Of a DNA stretch of 64,000 nt, positions 30,618 through 37,401 are shown piece by piece. Below the pieces are notes generated by a model that saw only the letters and a program-made list of their open reading frames with translations, was not told the DNA's origin and did not search any database. The stretch spans positions 124,001 to 188,000 of the forward strand of contig NZ_VJOO01000002.1 in assembly GCF_007556755.1 (NCBI RefSeq), read 5' to 3'. The first letter of the stretch is position 1. Each line of letters opens with the position of its first letter. The position numbers and the translations under genes are program-made. The stretch comes from Tepidimonas fonticaldi. Its GTDB lineage: Bacteria > Pseudomonadota > Gammaproteobacteria > Burkholderiales > Burkholderiaceae_C.

Positions 30618-31375
30618 AGGACGCCGCCTCGACTGCACAACGGGAGCAGAACCAGCGCCAGGGCCTGATCGTCGGCACCATCACCTTGCCGTTCCGGCTG
30701 CTCGGGGTGCTGATCGGCTCGCTGCTGTTCTCGATCGTCGTGGAGTGCGTCGGCATGCACCTGTTCTGGAAGGACCAGGGCTGGCGGCACTCGCAGCAGA
30801 TGTTGCAGTACGAACTGGGGCACCTGTCCAGCCACTTCACGCGCAGCGTCGTCGTGCAGGAGCCGGGGCGCACCGCGCACGAACTGGTGGATACCGGCTA
30901 CGAATGGGTATTCGTTCGCTCCGGGCTGCTGGAGCGCATGAGCCAGACCGCCGAGCGCGCCCGCGCGCCGAGCCACGGGAGGATCCAGGACGGGGGGCGC
31001 AACTTTCGCTACTACATCAGCCAGGTCTATGTCTGGACCGAGAACTACCTGATTGCCGCGGCCTTCACCACCCTCACGTTTCTGGTGCGCCTGCTGGTTC
31101 TGGTGCTCACGTTGCCGCTGATCTGCACCGCGGCGTTCGTCGGCCTGATCGACGGTCTTGTGCGGCGGGACGTGCGCCGGTTCGGCGCAGGCCGGGAATC
31201 CGGCTTCATCTACCACCGCGCGAAGGCGAGCCTGATGCCGCTGGCCGTGCTGCCGTGGGTCACGTACCTGGCCTTGCCGATCTCTGTGCATCCACTGCTG
31301 ATCCTGCTGCCCAGCGCAGCCTTGCTGGGACTGGCCGTGAGCCTGACTGCGGGCAGCTTCAAAAAATACTTGTGA
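30614..31375 (+). CDS. TIGR03747 / DUF4400 membrane protein
   Basis: 253 residues. Four hydrophobic segments are visible: TLPFRLLGVLIGSLLFSIVVE (about 17-40), AAFTTLTFLVRLLVLVLTLP (about 150-172), and two near the C-terminus (VLPWVTYLALPIS and LLILLPSAALLGLAVSLT). It is always found directly after TraD in this family and presumably assists the coupling complex. It is the last gene of mating operon 1; the AT-rich insertion begins right after its stop. Confidence 0.88.
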   Translation: MKDAASTAQREQNQRQGLIVGTITLPFRLLGVLIGSLLFSIVVECVGMHLFWKDQGWRHSQQMLQYELGHLSSHFTRSVVVQEPGRTAHELVDTGYEWVFVRSGLLERMSQTAERARAPSHGRIQDGGRNFRYYISQVYVWTENYLIAAAFTTLTFLVRLLVLVLTLPLICTAAFVGLIDGLVRRDVRRFGAGRESGFIYHRAKASLMPLAVLPWVTYLALPISVHPLLILLPSAALLGLAVSLTAGSFKKYL

Positions 31376-31421
31376 TGACAGAGAAACCAGATCATTAGGC
31401 AACTCATTCAGTATTTCTTAT

Positions 31422-32351
31422 TTATTGAATTTGCTGACCAAGGATTTTCTCGCGATACATATTGGCCAAATGGCGCGCCCTCATGCTCCACTGCTCTGTA
31501 ATCTTTGGGAAATCTGTTGCGCCGCGCCCATCCATTCCTTGCAATGTAACGTAGCCCTGCCCATCCTGTCCGCGTACAAAAGCTATGTAGTTATATATTG
31601 AATCTCGAAATTCAGTGAGAGCATAAAAGAAGGCATCGCCAGCCGGAAGCGCACGAGATAAGTCAATGCGACCTTGGGCATATAAAAAATCATTGACACC
31701 CTTCATTCCCCATCCTACCCGATCCAACTCAATGTAAAGATTGTCCACGGCGTCATAATGCACAGATGGAATGTAACCACATGAAAAGTCCCATGTTTCG
31801 AGCCAGTCGAGAAAGTCAGACCTGAAATATGAAGGAACAATATTTTGAAGTGTGGCTATGGAATCCGCCATCTGCTGAGGCGTTAATGCGCTCCTGGCAA
31901 CTTGAAATGCTGATGGGAAAATTCTCTTACAGACATCTTGTGGGATAAAACTAATATCAGAAATTTCACCCCAATAGACCACGTGAACCGGAAAAATCGA
32001 TCCATCCAGCCTTTTGTGTTGAGTGCCATGGAACTGATGATGATTTATGCTGGTATGGCGATTTGCCGTTGTGAAAATCACATAACAACCAATCGGCTCA
32101 GGGAAGGAATCGGTCTTACTCAACTCAGCCGTAACGTCTGTAGAGTTTAGTTGATTAACAAATTTTGCCTGCCCAAACACTGAGTAGCCGCCAACGGCAG
32201 GAAAAATGTCAATGCCATGCTGCCTTTGCCCATTTCCGCCGTATCTTCTGAATTGCACGTCATACCTCATATTCCGCGCGACCCAGTCCCTCATGAGGTA
32301 GCAGCAAATTTCCTCAAAATCTTGATCAGTTCTAAAGGTCAGTCCTTGCAT
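31422..32351 (-). CDS. PD-(D/E)xK restriction-nuclease-like protein on AT-rich insertion
   Basis: 309 residues. The N-terminal domain (DQDFEEICCYLMRDWVARN, then RRYGGNGQRQHGIDIFP and YSVFGQAKFVN) fits the Mrr-like PD-(D/E)xK nuclease fold: an initial helix with Glu, Asp in GIDI and the x-K pair as QAK. Residues about 70-150 complete the fold; the C-terminal half is helical and unrecognised. The gene is clearly AT-richer than everything around it, lies opposite to the mating genes and splits two conserved modules, so it is a later acquisition. A stand-alone defence nuclease or a type IV restriction enzyme is the likeliest role. The start at 32351 follows AGGAT; a longer frame to 32471 runs into GC-rich flank. 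Confidence 0.7.
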   Translation of the reverse strand: MQGLTFRTDQDFEEICCYLMRDWVARNMRYDVQFRRYGGNGQRQHGIDIFPAVGGYSVFGQAKFVNQLNSTDVTAELSKTDSFPEPIGCYVIFTTANRHTSINHHQFHGTQHKRLDGSIFPVHVVYWGEISDISFIPQDVCKRIFPSAFQVARSALTPQQMADSIATLQNIVPSYFRSDFLDWLETWDFSCGYIPSVHYDAVDNLYIELDRVGWGMKGVNDFLYAQGRIDLSRALPAGDAFFYALTEFRDSIYNYIAFVRGQDGQGYVTLQGMDGRGATDFPKITEQWSMRARHLANMYREKILGQQIQ

Positions 32352-32490
32352 TTTTATCCTGGATCTTTGTAAGAGCGTTGATATTTTGCCACGCGGCCGG
32401 TGGAAATTCCCTTCTTGAATTCTGGCCTGACGACCACTCCCTGAGCGAACTGGACGCACGCTGCCAATCAAACCGATCAGCGCAGTTTCC

Positions 32491-32504
32491 TATTGTTTGC
32501 TGCC
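32491..32504 (+). promoter_or_regulatory. TATTGTTTGCTGCC motif, mating operon 2
   Basis: Identical to the motif at 25268 in 13 of 14 bases, 56 bases before the RAQPRD start. It marks the left end of operon 2 and the right edge of the AT-rich insertion. Confidence 0.5.
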
Positions 32505-32559
32505 TGCAGTCACCCTGAACTCCACCATCGCACTATTCTGATCACACAGGAATGGCGCG

Positions 32560-32940
32560 ATGTTGGCTCCGATCTGGCAGCGCGCCGCGCATCGCGGCGT
32601 GCCCATTTTTCTCGTGACGGCCCTGCTGCTGGGTCAGTCCCCGATGGCGTTGGCCGAGTCCCCCGCACAGCGCCAGGAGCTGGTCGCCGCGCTGCGCCAA
32701 CTCGACGCGCTGGAGCGCACCGTCGCCGACAGCGCCGCGCGTGCCCCCATCCAGCCGGGCGAGCGCTACCACTTCGATTACCCGCGGTTGCTGGCTGACT
32801 TGGCGCGCGTGCGCGCCGGCATCCAGGCCCATCTCACACCGTCGCGTGCCCAGCCGCGCGACCCCTCCGAACTGGCCAGCGACTACCGCACCGAGCGGTC
32901 CGCTTCGCCATCGCCGACGACTACGGAAGCCAAGCCATGA
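32560..32940 (+). CDS. RAQPRD-family integrating conjugative element protein (TIGR01690)
   Basis: 126 residues with a signal peptide (cleavage near MALA-E, about 31). The diagnostic SRAQPRDP is present near residue 100, after a helical body (RQELVAALRQLDALERTV). Periplasmic, probably part of the mating channel or pilus base. First gene of operon 2; it ends in an ATGA overlap with TIGR03758. Confidence 0.9.
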   Translation: MLAPIWQRAAHRGVPIFLVTALLLGQSPMALAESPAQRQELVAALRQLDALERTVADSAARAPIQPGERYHFDYPRLLADLARVRAGIQAHLTPSRAQPRDPSELASDYRTERSASPSPTTTEAKP

Positions 32941-33170
32941 ACGGCGCCCAGGTCTCGGCATTTCAAGCCAACAGCGGCATCGCGCCTTCGGCGATGGCGA
33001 CCGTCCTGGTCGGCGCCGTGTTCGCGGTGCTCCTCGTCTGGGGCGTCTGGGCCATCCGAACGGCCTACGTGGGGTGGTCCGAGAGCCGCCTCAACCAGCG
33101 CCAGTTCCTCGGCGTCTGCATCCGCTTCGTCGCGATGTACCTCGTCCTGAGCTTCTTCCTCCTCTCCTGA
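32937..33170 (+). CDS. TIGR03758 (PFL_4701) small membrane protein
   Basis: 77 residues with two hydrophobic segments (MATVLVGAVFAVLLVWGVWAI and FVAMYLVLSFFLLS). The size and double-span arrangement resemble TraA/VirB3-type small membrane components. It overlaps the RAQPRD gene and precedes the pilin-like TIGR03745 by 16 bases. Confidence 0.87.
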   Translation: MNGAQVSAFQANSGIAPSAMATVLVGAVFAVLLVWGVWAIRTAYVGWSESRLNQRQFLGVCIRFVAMYLVLSFFLLS

Positions 33171-33186
33171 CCTGAAAGGCACGACC

Positions 33187-33546
33187 ATGCAAAACCGCAT
33201 CCTCCATTCCCGCCTTGCCCAGCGCGCCGCTGTGGCACTGGGCTCCGCCGCGCTGCCCGCGCTGTCGTTCGCGCAAGGCTTGCCGCAGTTGGAAAACCCG
33301 ACCCGCGGCACCGGCAACGGCATCATGGAAACGATCAGGAACTACGGCTACGACATCATCATGCTCGTAGCCCTCCTGGTCGTGGCGTCGATGTTCATCG
33401 GCGTCTGCTACCACGCCTACGGCACCTACGCGGAAATCCACACCGGCCGCAAGACCTGGGGCCAGTTTGGCCTCACCGTCGCGATCGGTGCCGTGCTGCT
33501 CGTGATCGGCATCTGGCTGCTCACCGAAGCCACCGGCATCCTGTAA
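33187..33546 (+). CDS. TIGR03745 (PFL_4702) pilin-like membrane protein
   Basis: 119 residues. A signal peptide (ends ALSFA-Q, about 30) is followed by two hydrophobic helices (YDIIMLVALLVVASMFIGVCY and FGLTVAIGAVLLVIGIWLL). This is the pattern of TraA/VirB2 pilins, so it may be the conjugative pilus subunit. Start ATG at 33187, 16 bases after the preceding stop. Confidence 0.87.
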   Translation: MQNRILHSRLAQRAAVALGSAALPALSFAQGLPQLENPTRGTGNGIMETIRNYGYDIIMLVALLVVASMFIGVCYHAYGTYAEIHTGRKTWGQFGLTVAIGAVLLVIGIWLLTEATGIL

Positions 33547-33558
33547 GGCGAGGCCGGT

Positions 33559-33969
33559 ATGTCCGAGCAGCAGCACGTCCGTGCGGACGGGACGGTCACG
33601 TTCCTTCCGCATCGGCTCAACCGCCACCCTGTTGTCGTGCGCGGCCTCACCGCCGACGAACTGTGGATCTGCTGCGGCCTGTCCGGCGCCGCCGGCCTGC
33701 TGGTCGGCGCGCCGCTGTCCTGGGTGTTCCGCACGATCGCCATCGCGCCGACGTTCGTCGTCCTGGGCGTGGCCCTGGGCGTCTTCATCGGCGGCGGCAT
33801 CCTGCGCCGGCTCAAGCGCGGGCGCCCCGACACCTGGCTGTACCGGCAACTGCAATGGCGCATCGCCACGCGCCATCCACTGATGGCGGGATGGGTAGGC
33901 GGCCACGTGCTGATCTCGCGCTCCGGCTTCTGGTCCACCCGAAGGTCCGTTGCAAGGGGGGCACGATGA
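33559..33969 (+). CDS. TIGR03750 / DUF3487 membrane protein
   Basis: 136 residues. Hydrophobic segments at about 34-80 (LWICCGLSGAAGLLVGAPLS, IAPTFVVLGVALGVFIGGGIL), basic termini, and the pattern VTFLPHRLNRHPVVVRGLTADE. It is comparable to VirB3/TraL, which pair with the VirB4-type ATPase. ATGA overlap with TIGR03746. Confidence 0.88.
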   Translation: MSEQQHVRADGTVTFLPHRLNRHPVVVRGLTADELWICCGLSGAAGLLVGAPLSWVFRTIAIAPTFVVLGVALGVFIGGGILRRLKRGRPDTWLYRQLQWRIATRHPLMAGWVGGHVLISRSGFWSTRRSVARGAR

Positions 33970-34658
33970 GCCGCTTCAAGAACGAGATCACCCACCTGCA
34001 GGCGCACATCAAGACGCTTCGCCTGGGTGCTGGTGCGCTGGTCATCGTCGCCCTGGTCATGGGCGGTGGCTGGTGGAGCGCGCCGCGCGACCTGACCATC
34101 CACGTCCCGCCCGACCTGCGCTCGGGCAGTACCCGCAAGTGGTGGGAAGTGCCGCCCGAATCGGTCTATGCGTTCACGTTCTACGTGTTCCAGACCCTCA
34201 ACCGCTGGCCGACGAACGGCGAAGAGGACTATCCGCGCAACCTCCACACGCTCTCGCCGTACCTTACCCCGTCCTGCCAGGCCTTCCTGCGCGCGGACTA
34301 CGACTACCGCCGTTCCACGGGCGAGCTGCGCCAGCGCGTGCGCGGGATTTATGAGATCCCCGGCCGCGGCTACGGCGACGACCCCACGGCGCGCGTGCGC
34401 GTGGTCTCCGACCGCGACTGGGTGGTGACGCTCGACATCACCGCCGACGAGTACTACGGCGCCGAGCAGGTCAAGCGCGCGCTCGTGCGCTACCCGGTGA
34501 AGGTCACGCGGGTGGACGTCGATCCCGCCCGCAACCCCTTCGGCCTGGCGCTGGACTGCTACGACGGCGCGCCCCAGCGCATCAGCGCACCGGAGCCGAC
34601 TCGCCCGGCACCTGGCGGCCTGTCTCCGCAAGCGCCCCAAGGAGGAAACACCCCATGA
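33966..34658 (+). CDS. TIGR03746 (PFL_4703), TraE/VirB8-like
   Basis: 230 residues. One N-terminal membrane helix (LGAGALVIVALVMGGGWW, about 21-38) and a periplasmic domain with KWWEVPPESVYAFTFYVFQTLNRWP. Topology and position match TraE/VirB8 scaffold proteins. The C-terminal 25 residues are Pro-rich. ATGA overlaps connect it to its neighbours on both sides. Confidence 0.88.
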   Translation: MSRFKNEITHLQAHIKTLRLGAGALVIVALVMGGGWWSAPRDLTIHVPPDLRSGSTRKWWEVPPESVYAFTFYVFQTLNRWPTNGEEDYPRNLHTLSPYLTPSCQAFLRADYDYRRSTGELRQRVRGIYEIPGRGYGDDPTARVRVVSDRDWVVTLDITADEYYGAEQVKRALVRYPVKVTRVDVDPARNPFGLALDCYDGAPQRISAPEPTRPAPGGLSPQAPQGGNTP

Positions 34659-35572
34659 AGCATCCTGTACTCGTGCTGCTGGGGCTGCTGGCCGTGGCCG
34701 CGGCACCCGTCTCCCATGCTGTGGAGATTCTGCGGTGGGAACGCATGCCGCTGGCGGTGCCGCTGAAGGTCGGCCAGGAGCGCATCGTGTTCATCGACCG
34801 GAACGTCCGCGTGGGCGTGCCCGCAGGCGTGGGCGAACGCCTGCGCGTGCAGAGCGCAGGTGGCGCGGTGTACCTGCGCGCCAGCGAGCCGATCGAGCCC
34901 ACGCGGCTGCAATTGCAGGACGCCGACACGGGCGCGCTGATCCTGCTCGACATTGCGGCCGAGCCGCCCAAAGACGGCGAAGCCGAGCTGGAGCCGGTGC
35001 GCATCGTCGAGGGCAGCAGCACCCCTGCGCGCTACGGCGATCAGCCAGGCGGTGCCGATGAGGCCCCGGCACGCGCCCAGGACCAAGCAGGTACGCGGGC
35101 GACCCGGCGCGAAACCCCGGTTCCGGTCGTCCTGACGCGCTTCGCCGCGCAGAACCTCTACGCGCCGCTGCGCACTGTGGAGTCGCTGCCTGGCGTCATG
35201 CGGGTGAACCTGCGCCGTGACCTCGACCTCGGCACGCTGATGCCGACGCTGCCGGTGCGCGCGGTCGCGCTCGCGTCGTGGCGTCTGGAAGACCAGTGGG
35301 TCACGGCCGTGCGCCTGACCAACAGCAGCAGCGGCTGGGTCACGCTCGACCCGCGCGTGCTGCAAGGCGATTTCCTCACCGCCACCTTCCAGCACGAAGC
35401 GCTCGGACCGCGCGGGACGCCCGAGGACACGACCGTCCTGTACCTGGTGACGCGCGGGCACGGCCTCGCGCAATCGCTGCTGCCGGCGATCCACCGCTTC
35501 GACCCGGCCGTGCATCTGCCGCAGCGGGAAGCTGAAGCCGACGATGGCAAGGAGGCCCGCCATGCGCAGTAA
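34655..35572 (+). CDS. TIGR03749 (PFL_4704), TraK/VirB9-like
   Basis: 305 residues with a signal peptide (ending SHA-V, about 20). The first third (EILRWERMPLAVPLKVGQERIVFID) is beta-rich, as in secretin-like TraK/VirB9 proteins; residues about 125-160 are a polar linker and the second half is another beta domain. Likely part of the outer-membrane core complex. It overlaps the following TraB-like gene by 11 bases. Confidence 0.88.
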   Translation: MKHPVLVLLGLLAVAAAPVSHAVEILRWERMPLAVPLKVGQERIVFIDRNVRVGVPAGVGERLRVQSAGGAVYLRASEPIEPTRLQLQDADTGALILLDIAAEPPKDGEAELEPVRIVEGSSTPARYGDQPGGADEAPARAQDQAGTRATRRETPVPVVLTRFAAQNLYAPLRTVESLPGVMRVNLRRDLDLGTLMPTLPVRAVALASWRLEDQWVTAVRLTNSSSGWVTLDPRVLQGDFLTATFQHEALGPRGTPEDTTVLYLVTRGHGLAQSLLPAIHRFDPAVHLPQREAEADDGKEARHAQ

Positions 35573-36980
35573 CGGCTTGCTCAAGTGGCTGATGATCCCG
35601 GTCGCCTTGCTGGTGCTGTTCGTTGCTATCCGGCTGTTCTCCGGTGGAAGCACGTCGGCACCGCCCGCCGCGGATGCTGGCTCCAAGCTCACGCCCGAGG
35701 AAATGAAGGCGTTGGGCATCGAAGGCGATACCCCGCGCGATACCGTGGCAACGCTCGTCGCCCAGGTGAAACAGTTGCGCACCGAGCTTCAGACCGCGCT
35801 GACCGACAACAAGTCGCAGCGCGAGGAAAACCAGCGGCTGCGCCAGCGGGAGAACTCCATTGATCAGCGCATCAATTCGGCCCTCGAATCCGAGCGCTCC
35901 AACCTGCGCCGCGACCAGGAACAGGCGGCCAGCGCGCGCCAGCAGACCGAGGGGCTGCTCGCCGACCTGCAGCGGCGCCTGGACAGCATTGGCGGGCGCG
36001 GCGGCGGTCACGCTGATCTGCCGGTGGGCCTGGGGCTGCGCGGCGGCGACGAGGCCGGCATGGAAGGCGGCATGCGCTGGGTCGAACCGGACGACGCGAA
36101 GAAGGCCGAGGGCCGCAATGGCAGTCGTGGCGCAGGCAGCGGCATGAGCTTCCCGACGAGCTTCGGCCCGGCACAAAGCACACTGGAAACCACCGCGGAA
36201 ACCGTGGCGAACGCCGGCGCAGGTGCGGCAGGCGTCAAGAGCGCCAAGCCGGTCTATACCGTGCCGACCAACTCGACACTGATGGGCTCCGTGGCGATGA
36301 CGGCGCTGATTGGGCGCGTGCCGATCGACGGGACGGTGAACGATCCGTACCCCTTCAAGGTGCTGGTCGGGCCGGACAATCTGACTGCCAACGGCATCGA
36401 CATTCCCGACGTGGCCGGCGCGGTGTTCTCCGGAACCGCATCGGGCGACTGGACGCTCTCGTGCGTGCGCGGCCAGGTTCGCAGCATCACCTTCGTCTTC
36501 AACGACGGCACGATCCGCACGATTCCCGAAGACCGCGAAGGCAACCAGCAGAACAACCAGCAGCGCGACGGCCTGGGCTGGATCAGCGACCCGCACGGCA
36601 TCCCGTGCGTCAGCGGCGAACGGCGCAGCAACGCCCAGCAGTACCTCGGGTCGCAAGCTCTGATCACCGCGGCCGGAGCCGGCGTGGCCTCGCTCATCGA
36701 GAGCGACAGCGGCCGCATGTCCTACGTCGGCTCGGACGGCGCCATCGGCACCGTGGGCATCAGCGGCAAGGAAGCAGTCGGCCAGATCCTCGCGGGCGGC
36801 GTCCGGGACATGTCGACCTGGGTCAACAAGCTCTACGGACAGGCTTTCGCCGCCGTCTATGTGCAGCCAGGCGCCAAGGTCGCCGTCCACCTCGAAAAGC
36901 CGCTGGCCATCGATCACGACCCCGAAGGCCGGCGCGTCGATCACCGTGCAGGAGAAAGCCATGCGCTCGAACTCGATTAA
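35562..36980 (+). CDS. TIGR03752 (PFL_4705), TraB/VirB10-like
   Basis: 472 residues. An N-terminal membrane helix (LLKWLMIPVALLVLFVAIRLF), a coiled coil (about 60-145), a Gly-rich linker and a C-terminal beta domain starting YTVPTNSTLMGSVAMTALIGR, as in VirB10/TraB, which spans both membranes and couples energy to the channel. Start ATG at 35562 follows AAGGAGG and was chosen over 35544 for that site. It overlaps the next gene by 20 bases. Confidence 0.9.
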   Translation: MRSNGLLKWLMIPVALLVLFVAIRLFSGGSTSAPPAADAGSKLTPEEMKALGIEGDTPRDTVATLVAQVKQLRTELQTALTDNKSQREENQRLRQRENSIDQRINSALESERSNLRRDQEQAASARQQTEGLLADLQRRLDSIGGRGGGHADLPVGLGLRGGDEAGMEGGMRWVEPDDAKKAEGRNGSRGAGSGMSFPTSFGPAQSTLETTAETVANAGAGAAGVKSAKPVYTVPTNSTLMGSVAMTALIGRVPIDGTVNDPYPFKVLVGPDNLTANGIDIPDVAGAVFSGTASGDWTLSCVRGQVRSITFVFNDGTIRTIPEDREGNQQNNQQRDGLGWISDPHGIPCVSGERRSNAQQYLGSQALITAAGAGVASLIESDSGRMSYVGSDGAIGTVGISGKEAVGQILAGGVRDMSTWVNKLYGQAFAAVYVQPGAKVAVHLEKPLAIDHDPEGRRVDHRAGESHALELD

Positions 36981-37401
36981 GGGCCTCGCGCTGGCCGCGG
37001 CCGTCGCCGTGCTCAGCGGTTGCGCCACCAGCAAGGAAGAACTGCTGACCCATAGCGACCGCACCATGATGGACATCTGGCAGCAGGAAACGGGTGGCGG
37101 CGGCAGTGGCACCGGCCAGGTCGCGCGCCGGCAGTTGCTCGACGCGCGCCAGAGCCTGCGCCGGCCGCTGACCGACGCCGATGTGCAGGCTGCGCCCGTC
37201 GAGCAGATGCGCTACACGCGCACGGCGCGCAACGAGGTTTATCGCCAGTTCCAGCGCCTGCCCAACCCCGATCTCGTCATGTATGTGTACCCGCACCTGG
37301 CGGGCACGGACCCCGTGCCGGTTCCGGGCTACACGACGGTCTTCCCCCTGTACCAGCGCGTGCAGTACGCCATGCCCGGTGAACGGCTGGAGGACTATTG
37401 A
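36961..37401 (+). CDS. TIGR03751 lipoprotein, TraV-like position
   Basis: 146 residues. Lipoprotein signal with the lipobox LSGC at about 18-21. The body has RTMMDIWQQETGGGG and a conserved VMYVYPHLAG. It probably sits in the outer-membrane core complex together with the TraK- and TraB-like proteins, analogous to VirB7/TraV. The stop shares a base with the start of the ATPase gene (TGATG). Confidence 0.88.
   Translation: MRSNSIKGLALAAAVAVLSGCATSKEELLTHSDRTMMDIWQQETGGGGSGTGQVARRQLLDARQSLRRPLTDADVQAAPVEQMRYTRTARNEVYRQFQRLPNPDLVMYVYPHLAGTDPVPVPGYTTVFPLYQRVQYAMPGERLEDY

Noticed and set aside
31938-32150. 70-residue plus-strand frame inside the nuclease-like gene
   Set aside because: Antisense to a good gene, no ribosome-binding site and no family.
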